From positions 1-64,000 of the forward strand of contig NZ_JBIVFT010000002.1 of the NCBI RefSeq assembly GCF_044748305.1: 64,000 bases of DNA, read 5' to 3'. Below are positions 1 to 15,040 of the stretch, piece after piece. Numbering within the stretch: the first letter of the stretch is position 1; every line of letters begins with the position of its first letter. Below the pieces are notes generated by a model that had not been told where the DNA came from, did not search any database, and saw only the letters and a program-made list of their open reading frames with translations. Origin of the DNA: Arthrobacter_E sp044748305. Lineage in GTDB: Bacteria > Actinomycetota > Actinomycetes > Actinomycetales > Micrococcaceae. Position numbers and translations under genes: made by a program.

Positions 1-132
<132 letters not shown>

Positions 133-453
133 GTCGTTGTTCGGGATGGCCGGCTCCGCCGCTGCCCCGCACAGAGACCCCCCAGTACAGCCAGGCACAG
201 CCCATCGGTCCGCCGCCCCCTGCTGAATCCTCCACCCCCTGCCGAGTCCGCTACCGAGGGCGCGAGTCAGCTACCCGCGGTCGCTGACTCGCGCCCTCGG
301 TAGCGGACTCGACAACAGGGCTGGCTCGACAACACGCTCGGCAATGGACCGGCCGCGCGAGGACCAGGCGGCTGGTTAAGCCGGGCCGGGACGCCACGGG
401 ACAGGCCCCCAAGACACGCAACCCAACCGCAAAGCCACCGCCCCTTTAAACGC
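133..453. other. Intergenic, no gene seen
   Basis: About 320 bases between the low-complexity edge and the pyk terminator. I see no credible coding region on either strand. The only structure is the long perfect palindrome at 243-311, listed separately. Confidence 0.6.
243..311. repeat. Long perfect palindrome, dispersed repeat family
   Basis: Two 29-base arms (243-271 and 283-311) are exact reverse complements around an 11-base loop (272-282). The inner half of the left arm, GGGCGCGAGTCAGCTAC, matches the arm of a second palindrome at 34856-34900 (GGGCGTGAATCAGCTAC) at 15 of 17 positions. Two related palindromes in separate intergenic spaces suggest a dispersed element rather than a plain terminator. 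There is no T-run next to it. A REP-like or structured-RNA role is inference. Confidence 0.7.
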
Positions 454-483
454 CGCGGGGCGGCCCTTGAGGACCGCCCCGCG
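454..483 (-). terminator. pyk terminator hairpin
   Basis: Twelve-base arms (454-465 and 472-483) with one mismatch and a six-base loop, lying 10 bases past the pyk stop. On the minus strand it is followed within a few bases by GTTTAAAGGGG. It is consistent with intrinsic termination of pyk, though the T-run is short. Confidence 0.6.
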
Positions 484-493
484 TGAAGCCTGC

Positions 494-1990
494 TTACTGC
501 TTCTTTTTCTTCTTCTTGGTCGGCCAGGGACCGATCGGCTCGCGCCGGTCCTCGCCACTCGCCTTGTCCATGTCGGCGAGGTCGCCCATCTTGTGGACCT
601 TGATCGAGTTGGTGGAACCGGCCTGTCCGGGAGGCGAACCGGCCGCGATGACCACCAGATCACCGTCGTCCACCAGGTTCTCCTCGGTCAGGAAGGAATC
701 CACCTGCGCGGTCATGGCATCGGTGTGGCCCACCATCGGCACCTGGATCGGCTGGATGCCCCAGGTCAGCGCCAGGAAGTTGCGTACCTGGTCCACCGGG
801 GTGAAGGCGTAGACCGGCTTCTTCGGGCGCAGACGGGAGAGCCTGCGGGCCGAGTCGCCGGACTGTGTGAAGGTGCAGATGTACCGGGCGTCGAGCTGAT
901 CCGCGATCTCGACGGCGGCCAGCGTGATGGCACCGCCACGGGTCTTGGGCTTGGAGCCCAGCGCCGGGACCAGATCCAGCGCGTTCTCCTCGGTGTACTC
1001 GATGATCCGGGCCATCGTCTTGACGGTCTCGATCGCGTACTGGCCCACGCTCGTCTCGCCCGAGAGCATGACGGCGTCCGCGCCGTCGAGCACGGCGTTG
1101 GCGCAGTCCGAGGCCTCGGCGCGGGTCGGGCGGGGGTTCTCGATCATGGACTCGAGCACCTGGGTCGCGACGATGACCGGCTTCGCCCAGCGACGGGCTT
1201 CGGCGATGGCCTTCTTCTGGACCACAGGGACCTCTTCGAGCGGCAGCTCGACGCCGAGGTCGCCACGGGCCACCATGATGGCGTCGAAAGCATCGACGAT
1301 CTCGTGCAGCTGGTCCACAGCCTGGGGCTTCTCGACCTTGGCGATGACCGGGATCTTCCGGCCTTCCTCCTCCATGATCTCGTGAACCCGGGTGATGTCC
1401 TTGGCGTCACGGACGAAGGACAGGGCGATCATGTCCACGCCGCGCTGCAGGGCCCAGCGGAGATCGGTCTCGTCCTTCTCGCTCAGGGCGGGGACGTTGA
1501 CGGCCACGCCCGGCAGGTTGATGCCCTTGTTGTTGGACACGAAACCCGGGACGGTGACCTCGGCGACGACCTTGACCTCGTCGACGCTGAGGGCCTTGAG
1601 AGCGACCTTGCCATCGTCGATGAGCAGGGTGTCACCGGCGCGGACGTCCTCAGTGAGGCTCTTCAGGGTCGTGGAGCAGATCTCCTTGGTGCCCGGGACG
1701 TTCTCGGTGGTGATGGTGAAGTGGTCGCCGACATTCAGGAAGTGCTTCTCATCGTTGACGAACTTGCCCAGACGGATCTTGGGGCCCTGCAGATCAGCCA
1801 TGATGCCGACGGCGACGTCGAGCTCGGCCGAGGCCTTGCGGATGTTCTCGTAGTTGACGTCGTGCATGGCGTGATCGCCGTGGCTCATGTTCAGTCGGGC
1901 GACGTTCATGCCCGCCTGAATGACCTCCACGGCCTTCTCATAGCTGCCCAGGGCGGGGCCGAAGGTGGCCACAATCTTTGCGCGTCTCAT
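494..1990 (-). CDS. pyk: Pyruvate kinase
   Basis: Converts phosphoenolpyruvate and ADP to pyruvate and ATP, the last step of glycolysis, in the cytosol. The 498-residue product starts at an ATG giving the family N-terminus (KIVATFGPA, then MNVARLNMSHGD near residue 30). It carries the substrate/metal block MVARGDLGVELP near residue 240, then ENPRPTRAEASD. The length is normal for a bacterial enzyme. The last residues are PTKKKKKKQ, an unusually basic tail. It is transcribed alone: gltD, its co-directional upstream neighbour, ends 71 bases away, and a hairpin lies just past the stop. Confidence 0.97.
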   Translation of the reverse strand: MRRAKIVATFGPALGSYEKAVEVIQAGMNVARLNMSHGDHAMHDVNYENIRKASAELDVAVGIMADLQGPKIRLGKFVNDEKHFLNVGDHFTITTENVPGTKEICSTTLKSLTEDVRAGDTLLIDDGKVALKALSVDEVKVVAEVTVPGFVSNNKGINLPGVAVNVPALSEKDETDLRWALQRGVDMIALSFVRDAKDITRVHEIMEEEGRKIPVIAKVEKPQAVDQLHEIVDAFDAIMVARGDLGVELPLEEVPVVQKKAIAEARRWAKPVIVATQVLESMIENPRPTRAEASDCANAVLDGADAVMLSGETSVGQYAIETVKTMARIIEYTEENALDLVPALGSKPKTRGGAITLAAVEIADQLDARYICTFTQSGDSARRLSRLRPKKPVYAFTPVDQVRNFLALTWGIQPIQVPMVGHTDAMTAQVDSFLTEENLVDDGDLVVIAAGSPPGQAGSTNSIKVHKMGDLADMDKASGEDRREPIGPWPTKKKKKKQ

Positions 1991-2061
1991 ATACCTAACC
2001 TAGTTCTTCGCTTTTTCCGGAAGGTTGACTTCTGTTGAAAATCCCGTGCCGGCCTTTGGGC

Positions 2062-8128
<6,067 letters not shown>

Positions 8129-8233
8129 GACGAAGCGTCCTTCCTCCTGGTCGAGCTTATGGAGGGGACACCGTTGGCCCCAGTCGTTCGCACGTCGTTG
8201 TGACGGGCGCAACAAGGCGATTTGATACTAGCG

Positions 8234-8257
8234 ATTGTAGGTCACCGGTGGTCACCG
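8234..8257 (-). promoter_or_regulatory. Candidate gltB promoter with direct repeats
   Basis: The octamer GGTCACCG occurs twice (8240-8247 and 8250-8257), exactly 10 bases apart and so on the same face of the helix. On the gltB strand the repeats lie directly upstream of TACAAT (8234-8239), a good -10 match, about 105 bases before the gltB ATG. A protein bound there would cover the -35 region. The regulator is unknown. The rest of the 211-base gap to lgt shows nothing further. Confidence 0.4.
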
Positions 8258-8339
8258 TACGAATGGTTACAGCATGGCGGGTTCCGCCACCCGGAGGCGC
8301 CCTTGGTGCGGGGCTTCTCCACGTCGGCCGGAGCTTGAT

Positions 8340-9443
8340 CTAGCTCCGCGCCTGTCCTTCTGAGGACTCTTCGTGGTCTTCCGTCTCGGCGGGTTCAGTG
8401 GTTTTCTCCGCCGTAGTGTGGACGGCCGCGGGAACTTCATTGTCCGCGGCTTCGCCTGATGTTTCAGCGAGACTACCACGAGGACCAGCATCTGAGACGG
8501 AACTTTCCGCATTCTGGATGCCAAGTTCCGCTTCGTGACTGTTCTCAAGGTCTTCCTCGCGAGGCTCACGCCCCTTCAGATAGACGCTTCCCGATGCCCT
8601 GGACGAACGGATTCCGGCGAGGATGAAGTAGAGGAGCGCCGCGATCAGCACGAAAAGGCTGGTCCAGACATTAAGGCGTGTCGTGACACCGAACAGCGTG
8701 ATGTGCTCGGCATCGTCGATGCGCAGCAATTCGATCCATACCCGGCCCAGGCAGTAATAGGCCGCGTACAACGCGAACAGCCGGGCCCTGCGGAAGTGGA
8801 AGCGGCGATCGAGCAGCAGCAGGATCACCACCCCCAGCACGTTCCAGAGGCTCTCGTAGAGGAACGTCGGATGGAAGAGCGTCCCAGGGGCCGTGCCGGC
8901 CGGGAAGTTCGGGCTGTTCGGATCGATCTCCAGGCCCCATGGCAGTGTGGTCGGGGCACCGAAAAGCTCCTGGTTGAACCAGTTGCCCCAGCGTCCGATG
9001 GCTTGTGCCAGAAGCAGCCCGGGTGCCGCAGCGTCCATGAACGCGGTGAGCTTGACGCCCGCACGACGGCAGCCGATCCACGCACCGACCGCACCGAGCA
9101 ATACGGCTCCCCAGATGCCCAGACCGCCGCGCCAGATCTGCGGGATCAGGCTGAGGTCCCCGGTGCCGTCGAAGTTCGGGCCGAAGTACTGATCCGGTGA
9201 GGAGACGACGTGGTACAGACGCCCGCCGATGATGCCGAACGGGATCGCCCAGATGGCGATGTCCCACAGGCTCCCTTCGGGGGCACCACGCCGCTTCCAG
9301 CGCACGGCGGTCAGCCACAGCCCGACCACGATGCCGAGCAGGATGCACAGCGCATACGCCTTGATGGCGAGTGGGCCGAGTTCGAAACCTGACCATTGCG
9401 GGCTGGGAATGCTGGCCGGGATCGCCATCAGGACGCTGTGCAT
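8340..9443 (-). CDS. lgt: Prolipoprotein diacylglyceryl transferase
   Basis: Integral membrane enzyme that moves a diacylglyceryl group from phosphatidylglycerol to the lipobox cysteine of prelipoproteins. The 367-residue product has several hydrophobic segments and the Lgt signature GRWGNWFNQELFG near residue 148. The start at 9443 has AGGAA six bases upstream; a second ATG (MAIPAS) at 9428 is possible. The last ~85 residues are a disordered, Glu/Ala/Ser-rich tail beyond the conserved core. It is last in the hisI-trp operon, nine bases after trpA, so it probably shares that transcript. Confidence 0.95.
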   Translation of the reverse strand: MHSVLMAIPASIPSPQWSGFELGPLAIKAYALCILLGIVVGLWLTAVRWKRRGAPEGSLWDIAIWAIPFGIIGGRLYHVVSSPDQYFGPNFDGTGDLSLIPQIWRGGLGIWGAVLLGAVGAWIGCRRAGVKLTAFMDAAAPGLLLAQAIGRWGNWFNQELFGAPTTLPWGLEIDPNSPNFPAGTAPGTLFHPTFLYESLWNVLGVVILLLLDRRFHFRRARLFALYAAYYCLGRVWIELLRIDDAEHITLFGVTTRLNVWTSLFVLIAALLYFILAGIRSSRASGSVYLKGREPREEDLENSHEAELGIQNAESSVSDAGPRGSLAETSGEAADNEVPAAVHTTAEKTTEPAETEDHEESSEGQARS

Positions 9444-9452
9444 GCCGTGTTC

Positions 9453-10247
9453 CTATCCCGCCGGGCTGAAACCGGCGCTGAGTTCCTGGGTGAGTTCCTC
9501 GACCGCGGCCACGCCGCCATCGCGCAAAGCGGAGACGAGCGCCGAACCGACGATCACGCCGTCGGCGTAGGAGGCGATCTCACGGACGTGTTCGGCTCGC
9601 GATACGCCGAGCCCGACGCAGACCCGCTCGGCCCCGGCCGCGTGCGTGGCGGCCACCAGGCTCTCGGCGACGTTGCTCACCGCATTGCGCGCACCGGTGA
9701 CGCCCATGACCGAGACAGCGTAGACGAAACCGCGGCTCGCGGCGACGGTCATGGCCAGTCGCTCCGGGGTCGACGACGGCGCGACCAGGAAGATCCGGTC
9801 GAGAGAATACTTGTCCGAGGCGGCGATCCACTCATCGGCCTCGTCGGGGATGAGATCGGGGGTGACCAGGCCAGCTCCCCCGGCCTCGGCCAGACGACGG
9901 GAGAATTCGTCCACGCCCATCCGCATGACAGGGTTCCAGTAGGTCATGACCACGACGGCCGCGTCGCTGGCATCGGTGATGCCCTTGACGACGTCGAAGA
10001 CGCTGGCCACCCGGAAACCGTTCGCCAGGGCTTCGGTGGTGGCGGCCTGGATGACCGGACCGTCCATCACCGGATCCGAGTACGGGATGCCGATCTCGAT
10101 GATGTCGGCGCCGTTGCGGGCCAGGGCGATCCCGGCCTCGATGCTGAGCTGCACATCGGGGTATCCGGCGGGCAGGTAGCCGATCAGGGCGCTGCGGCCT
10201 TCAGCCTTGGCGCGGTCGATGGCCTCTGCGGCCTTGGAGCGGATCAT
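9453..10247 (-). CDS. trpA: Tryptophan synthase alpha subunit
   Basis: Cleaves indole-3-glycerol phosphate to indole and glyceraldehyde 3-phosphate; the indole is tunnelled to TrpB. The start is the ATG that overlaps the trpB stop (ATGA), giving MIRSKAAEAIDRAKAEGRSA and a 264-residue protein. A longer reading frame back to 10334 lies inside trpB and is not used. The conserved segments EIGIPYSDPVMDGPVIQ (with the substrate Asp) and VGLGVSRAEHV are present. Coupling to trpB fits the need for 1:1 subunits. Confidence 0.96.
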   Translation of the reverse strand: MIRSKAAEAIDRAKAEGRSALIGYLPAGYPDVQLSIEAGIALARNGADIIEIGIPYSDPVMDGPVIQAATTEALANGFRVASVFDVVKGITDASDAAVVVMTYWNPVMRMGVDEFSRRLAEAGGAGLVTPDLIPDEADEWIAASDKYSLDRIFLVAPSSTPERLAMTVAASRGFVYAVSVMGVTGARNAVSNVAESLVAATHAAGAERVCVGLGVSRAEHVREIASYADGVIVGSALVSALRDGGVAAVEELTQELSAGFSPAG

Positions 10248-11593
10248 GCCTGGGCCTCCTTGGCCTTCGCGGGGCGGCGCGTGGACAGCGTGGTGCCCCG
10301 GACCTTCCCGTCCTCGTCCAGCATCCCGAACCATTCGGCTGCCGTCTGCACGTCCTTGTCACCCCGTCCGGAGAGGTTGACAATCACGATCAGCTCGCTC
10401 GGATCGTCCTTGCCCTCAGCCAGGCGCTGCCCGACCTTGATGGCGCCGGCCAGAGCGTGGGATGACTCGATGGCGGGCAGGATGCCCTCGGTCTGCGAGA
10501 GCAGCCGGAAAGCCTCCATGGCCTCGGTATCGGTGACCGGCTCATAGTTCACACGGCCGATGTCGTGCAGATAAGAGTGCTCCGGGCCGACGCCCGGGTA
10601 GTCCAGGCCTGCCGAGATGGAGTGGGACTCGACGGTCTGGCCGTCCTCGTCCTGCATCAGGTACGAACGCGCTCCATGCAGCACCCCGGGACGCCCGAGC
10701 GTGATGGTGGCCGCATGGCGGCCGGTCTCCACGCCGTCGCCGCCCGGCTCGAAACCGTAGAGTGCCACGCTCGGGTCGTCCAGGAAAGCGTGGAAGATGC
10801 CGATGGCGTTCGACCCTCCGCCCACACAGGCGCTCACGGCGTCCGGCAGCTTGCCGGTCTGGGCAAGGATCTGCTCACGGGCCTCGTCACCGATGACCTC
10901 GTGGAAGAAGCGGACCATGGCCGGGAAGGGGTGGGCCCCGGCGGCCGTACCGAGGAGGTAATGCGTGTTATCGACGTTGGTGACCCAGTCACGCAAGGCC
11001 TCGTTGATCGCGTCCTTGAGCGTCTGCGAACCGTTCGTCACCGGCACCACGGTGGCACCCAGCAACTGCATCCGGGCCACATTCAAGGCTTGACGGCGGC
11101 AGTCCTCGGCACCCATGTACACGACGCACTCCAGACCGAGGAGCGCGGCGGCGGTCGCGGAGGCGACACCGTGCTGGCCTGCACCGGTCTCAGCGATCAC
11201 GCGCGTCTTGCCCATGCGCTTGGCCAGCAGCGCCTGCCCGAGCACATTGTTGATCTTGTGGGAACCGGTGTGGTTGAGGTCTTCGCGCTTGAGGAACACC
11301 CGGACACCGCCCGCGTGGGCCGAGAAGCGCTTGGCCTCGGTAAGCAGGCTGGGGCGGCCGGAGTAGTTCTTGTTCAGCTCGGAGATCTCGGCCAGGAAAT
11401 CGGGGTCCAGCCGGGCCTTGTTGAAGGTGTCTTCGAGCTCGTCCAGGGCGGCGATGAGCGACTCGGGCATCCAGCGGCCGCCGTACTCACCGAAATAGGG
11501 GCCTTCTGCGTGACGCAGCGGCCCTTGCTGGGACAGGAAGCCGTCAACCGGCTCGTGGTCCTGTCCGGGGGTCTGCGGGGCCTCCTCGGCCAT
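10244..11593 (-). CDS. trpB: Tryptophan synthase beta subunit
   Basis: PLP enzyme that condenses indole with serine to give tryptophan. The PLP lysine is in HTGSHKINN near residue 115, and the phosphate-binding GGGSNAIGIF loop is present further on. I start it at the ATG giving MAEEAPQTPG (449 residues), with GGTGAG about seven bases upstream; the frame stays open to 11665, but that extension does not look conserved. The N-terminal FGEYGGRWMPESL block is typical of TrpB. It is overlapped at its 3' end by trpA. Confidence 0.96.
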   Translation of the reverse strand: MAEEAPQTPGQDHEPVDGFLSQQGPLRHAEGPYFGEYGGRWMPESLIAALDELEDTFNKARLDPDFLAEISELNKNYSGRPSLLTEAKRFSAHAGGVRVFLKREDLNHTGSHKINNVLGQALLAKRMGKTRVIAETGAGQHGVASATAAALLGLECVVYMGAEDCRRQALNVARMQLLGATVVPVTNGSQTLKDAINEALRDWVTNVDNTHYLLGTAAGAHPFPAMVRFFHEVIGDEAREQILAQTGKLPDAVSACVGGGSNAIGIFHAFLDDPSVALYGFEPGGDGVETGRHAATITLGRPGVLHGARSYLMQDEDGQTVESHSISAGLDYPGVGPEHSYLHDIGRVNYEPVTDTEAMEAFRLLSQTEGILPAIESSHALAGAIKVGQRLAEGKDDPSELIVIVNLSGRGDKDVQTAAEWFGMLDEDGKVRGTTLSTRRPAKAKEAQA

Positions 11594-11669
11594 CGCACTC
11601 ACCGTCCTTACCTGGTTGAGCTTGCCGCCGACGACGGCCCGGCCGCCGTCGGCTCTGTCGTGCACCCGC

Positions 11670-12482
11670 TCAGGAGCGGCGTGCGGTCATCGCCTGAGTC
11701 CCCACCCTGCGGAAGTCCCGCAGAAGAGCCTGGGGATCCTGGGTCCTGACCAGGGCTTCGCCGACCAGGAGCGCCTGGGCGCCCTGGGAGGCGTAGTGGC
11801 TGACGTCGTCGAGGTCCCTGACCCCCGATTCCGCTACGGCGATCGCACCGTCCGGAATGGACTCGGCAAGGGCCCCGAAAACGGAGCGGTCGACGTCGAG
11901 CGTCTTGAGATTGCGGACATTCACACCGATGATGCGGGCGCCGACCGCAGCCGCGCGGTCGATCTCGTCACGGGTGTGGGTCTCCAGCAGCACGTTCATG
12001 CCCAGCTCATGGGCCAAAGCGCTGAAGTCCGCGAGCTGAGCATCGTCCAGCGCCGCGGCGATCAGCAGGATCAGATCGGCACCGTGAGCACGGGCCTCCC
12101 AGATCTGGTACTCGTCGACCGTGAATTCCTTGCGCAGCAGTGGCACATCGACCCGCGCACGCACGGCGTCCAGGTCATCCAAACTGCCTCCGAACCGGCG
12201 TCGCTCGGTGAGCACCGAGATGACGGAGGCGCCACCGGCCGCGTACTGCTCAGCCAGCGCGGCCGGATCGCCGATGCCGGCCAGCTGTCCCTTGGAGGGA
12301 CTGCTGCGCTTGATCTCGGCGATGACCCGCAGGGCCGGATCGCTCTCTCCCCCACCGAGGGCAAGCCAGGCGTCCCGGGCCGGGACCGCCTCACGAGCGG
12401 CTGCCTCGATGGCGTTCTGCGGCAGACGGCGGGCCTGCAGGTCCTCCCTGACCCCCGCGATGATGTCGTCGAGGACGGTCAC
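11670..12482 (-). CDS. trpC: Indole-3-glycerol phosphate synthase
   Basis: Closes the indole ring from carboxyphenylaminodeoxyribulose phosphate, the step before TrpA. The (beta/alpha)8 product is 270 residues. It has the start MTVLDDIIAGVREDL, the active-site strand AEIKRSSPSKG (with the catalytic Lys), LLRKEFTVDEYQI and the GVNVRNLKTL and VAESGV segments. Spacing to the small membrane protein upstream is three bases, and 76 bases separate it from trpB. TrpD and TrpG are not in this window. Confidence 0.96.
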   Translation of the reverse strand: MTVLDDIIAGVREDLQARRLPQNAIEAAAREAVPARDAWLALGGGESDPALRVIAEIKRSSPSKGQLAGIGDPAALAEQYAAGGASVISVLTERRRFGGSLDDLDAVRARVDVPLLRKEFTVDEYQIWEARAHGADLILLIAAALDDAQLADFSALAHELGMNVLLETHTRDEIDRAAAVGARIIGVNVRNLKTLDVDRSVFGALAESIPDGAIAVAESGVRDLDDVSHYASQGAQALLVGEALVRTQDPQALLRDFRRVGTQAMTARRS

Positions 12483-12485
12483 AGC

Positions 12486-12746
12486 TCAGTGGCTGTTCTT
12501 GAGCTTGCTGCCACCGACGCCGTAGCCGGCCTTACGCATGGCGAATCCGGCCAGAAGACCGATCACCATGACACCGATGCCGCCCCAGAAGACGGGGGTG
12601 CTGGCCAGGACGAAGGCGATGGAGGACACGAGCGCGCCGACGAGCATGATGGCGACGCAGGTCCAGGCTGCCGGGCTGTTGCCGTGACCGATCTCGTCGG
12701 CGTGGGACGCGGCGGATTCGTTGGCGGAAACAGTGGCTTTGCTCAT
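12486..12746 (-). CDS. HGxxPAAW-type small membrane protein
   Basis: An 86-residue protein with two predicted membrane helices and the exact motif HGNSPAAW just before the first. This is the conserved small protein (HGxxPAAW / DUF6704-like) found among trp genes in actinobacteria; its function is not known to me. The start is the ATG giving MSKATVSANE, with GAGGAG about eight bases upstream; a longer frame to 12761 has no such site. It lies between the Trp-region membrane protein and trpC and is likely co-transcribed with them. Confidence 0.85.
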   Translation of the reverse strand: MSKATVSANESAASHADEIGHGNSPAAWTCVAIMLVGALVSSIAFVLASTPVFWGGIGVMVIGLLAGFAMRKAGYGVGGSKLKNSH

Positions 12747-12854
12747 GGTGATACTCCTCAAGGATGGAACTGATTACATTCTGCCATTGATTGGGTGCGG
12801 TTCCGTGCATCCCGGCGGCTTCTGCCCGGATGGTGGGATGCCCCCGCAGGCGGT

Positions 12855-13463
12855 TCAGCTGGGGTCTTCGCCCCTGCTCAGACGGTCCCAGCTGTCGATC
12901 GCGTCGAGCGGTTCGCCGTCGTCGGCCTCATCCACAGGGGCCACGGCCGCGCTGCGGCGTGTGCCGGCGTCGTACTTGCTCCGCGTGACCCAGTGGCGGG
13001 AGGCGAGAATCAGCCACAGCGCACAGAGCACCAGCAACCCGCCGGCAACGACGGCGAGGCTCGGGAAAGCGGTGAGCGCCAGCTGCGCCGGCCCGTTCGA
13101 GACACCGGTCTGGCGGGCGATCTCCCCCTGGGCGGCGGCCTTCGGGTCGCTCAGCACCGTGGACCCTGCGGCCACGATGCCGGCACCCGCGAGGGCGATG
13201 GCTGCGGCGATGACCCAGCGGGCGATCCGTCCGGCGATGCTGCTGGCGATCGCTCCGGCCACACCGACCACGGCGAGAGCCGTGACCGCGGTGGCGGCTT
13301 TGCTTCCCGGCACGTGGATCTCGGGCATTCTGACACCGTCCGAGGCCGGGATCACATTGATCCACGACTGGGTGGTGGTGCCGAAGGCGGCCACGGCGAT
13401 CAGGACGGTGATCAGGACGACAAGCGCTTTGCGGCTCCAGCGCGGGGCAGGACGGCTGCTCAT
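12855..13463 (-). CDS. Trp-operon-associated membrane protein
   Basis: A 202-residue protein with about four membrane helices (near residues 12-33, 60-80, 85-105 and 125-150). The TTTQSWINV segment after helix 1 is characteristic of the Trp_oprn_chp family (TIGR02234), which is found beside trp genes in actinobacteria. Its role is unknown; an effect on tryptophan or precursor transport has been only a guess. The start overlaps the trpE stop by four bases (ATGA), so the two are coupled. Confidence 0.88.
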   Translation of the reverse strand: MSSRPAPRWSRKALVVLITVLIAVAAFGTTTQSWINVIPASDGVRMPEIHVPGSKAATAVTALAVVGVAGAIASSIAGRIARWVIAAAIALAGAGIVAAGSTVLSDPKAAAQGEIARQTGVSNGPAQLALTAFPSLAVVAGGLLVLCALWLILASRHWVTRSKYDAGTRRSAAVAPVDEADDGEPLDAIDSWDRLSRGEDPS

Positions 13464-15040
13464 GCGTCCTCCGCCGCCAACGCGGTCGCCAGGCCGGTCC
13501 GGGCATCCTCCAGGAAGGCGGCCAGGTGGGCGGCCCGCAGCGGGGCGGCCGCCTTGTTCACCGTCTCAAGCGCCTCATCCGGCTTGTGCGAGTCGGCGAC
13601 GATGCCGCCGCCGGCCTGCACGTACGCCGTCCCCTCCAGGAGCAGGGCGGTACGGATGGCGATCGCCATGTCCATATCGCCCGCGAAGTCGAGGTATCCG
13701 ACGACACCGCCGTAGACACTGCGCCGATGTGGTTCCAATTCGTCCAGCAGGCTCAGCGCGCGCGGCTTCGGCGCGCCCGAAAGAGTCCCGGCCGGGAAAG
13801 TCGCTGCGAGCACGTCGTACGCGGTGGATCCCGGTGCCAACCGGCCCACCACGGTCGACACCAGGTGCATGATGTGGCTGAACCGCTCCACTTCCATGAA
13901 CTGTGTGACGTCCACCGTTCCCGCGGTGCAGACCTTGGAGAGGTCATTCCGGGAGAGGTCCACGAGCATCAGGTGCTCGGCGCGTTCCTTGGTGTCTGCG
14001 AGCAGTTCCTCAGCAAGCGCCTGATCCGCGTCGTGGCTCTTGCCTCGCGGGCGGGAACCCGCGATGGGATGCGTGATGACGTCGCGTTCCTTGACTGTCA
14101 CAAGGGCCTCCGGGCTCGAGCCGACGACCGCGTAAGGGCGTAGCGAGGAGTCCTGGAAGTTGCAGAGGTACATATAGGGACTGGGATTGCTGTTACGCAG
14201 AACCCGGTAGACGTCGAGCGCGCTGGCCTCGCTGTCCAGCTCGAAACGGCGGGAGATCACCACCTGGAAGACCTCACCGTCCCGGATGGCCTCTTTGCCT
14301 CGGTCGATCGCTTCGAGGTACTGGGCCTCGGGCCAGCGGTGCCGTACGGAATCGAGATAGTCCCCGGCCGGGCGGAGGGCGGAGATCGCCGCGGGAACGG
14401 GTGTCTGAAGCCGGAGCAACATCGCATCAAGGCGGGCCACGGCATCCTGGTAGGCCTCATCGACGCGCTCCGGGCTGTCGTCCATGTTGATGGCATTGGC
14501 CACCAGGAGCACCGAGCCGTCGACGTTGTCGTGCACGGCGATATCGCTGACCAGGTTGAGCGCCATTTCCGGCAGCGCCAGGTCATCCTGGGGCGGATGC
14601 GGCAGCTTTTCCCAGTGCCGCACCGCCTCCCATCCGACGAAACCGACCAGACCGGAGGTCAGGGGGGGCAGTTCCGCGTGGCGTTCCGTGCGCAAGGCCT
14701 CCAGGGTCAAGCGCAGGGCCTCGGCCGGATTGCCGGAGACAGGGACCCCGCTGGGCGGCTCGCCCTGCCAGTGTGCCTCGCCGTCGCGAGTCGTCAGGGT
14801 GGCACGGCTGTGCGCGCCGATGAACGAATAGCGACTCCACGAGCCGCCCACCGCGGCGGATTCGAACAGGAAGGTGCCGGGCTTGCCCGCACCGTCGGAG
14901 TCGAGCGCCAGCTTGCGGTACAGACTGATGGGCGTCTCGGCGTCGGCCAGAACCTTCACGGTGACGGAGATGACCCGGTGCTCACGGGCCAGAGCGCGGA
15001 ACTCATTGAGGCTGGGGGTCAGGGTGGTGGTCTCCAGCAC
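13460..15040 (-). CDS. trpE: Anthranilate synthase component I
   Basis: Converts chorismate plus ammonia to anthranilate, the committed step of tryptophan synthesis; the glutaminase partner TrpG is not in this window. The 526-residue product begins with a GTG that overlaps the hisI TAG by one base. It has FLFESAAVGGSWSRYSFIGA near residue 50, where the feedback-sensing LLES-type element lies (here FES). The C-terminal chorismate-binding half includes GSRPRGKSHDAD and FPAGTLSGAPKPRA. Length and motifs are typical, and feedback inhibition by tryptophan is expected. Confidence 0.96.
   Translation of the reverse strand: MLETTTLTPSLNEFRALAREHRVISVTVKVLADAETPISLYRKLALDSDGAGKPGTFLFESAAVGGSWSRYSFIGAHSRATLTTRDGEAHWQGEPPSGVPVSGNPAEALRLTLEALRTERHAELPPLTSGLVGFVGWEAVRHWEKLPHPPQDDLALPEMALNLVSDIAVHDNVDGSVLLVANAINMDDSPERVDEAYQDAVARLDAMLLRLQTPVPAAISALRPAGDYLDSVRHRWPEAQYLEAIDRGKEAIRDGEVFQVVISRRFELDSEASALDVYRVLRNSNPSPYMYLCNFQDSSLRPYAVVGSSPEALVTVKERDVITHPIAGSRPRGKSHDADQALAEELLADTKERAEHLMLVDLSRNDLSKVCTAGTVDVTQFMEVERFSHIMHLVSTVVGRLAPGSTAYDVLAATFPAGTLSGAPKPRALSLLDELEPHRRSVYGGVVGYLDFAGDMDMAIAIRTALLLEGTAYVQAGGGIVADSHKPDEALETVNKAAAPLRAAHLAAFLEDARTGLATALAAEDA

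Noticed and set aside
467..2038. Long plus-strand frame (523 residues) opposite pyk
   Set aside because: Mirror frame of a GC-rich gene; the translation is His/Asp/Leu-rich with no family features, and pyk on the other strand is unmistakable.
10248..10334. N-terminal extension of trpA
   Set aside because: It lies inside trpB; the overlapping ATGA start gives the normal TrpA N-terminus.
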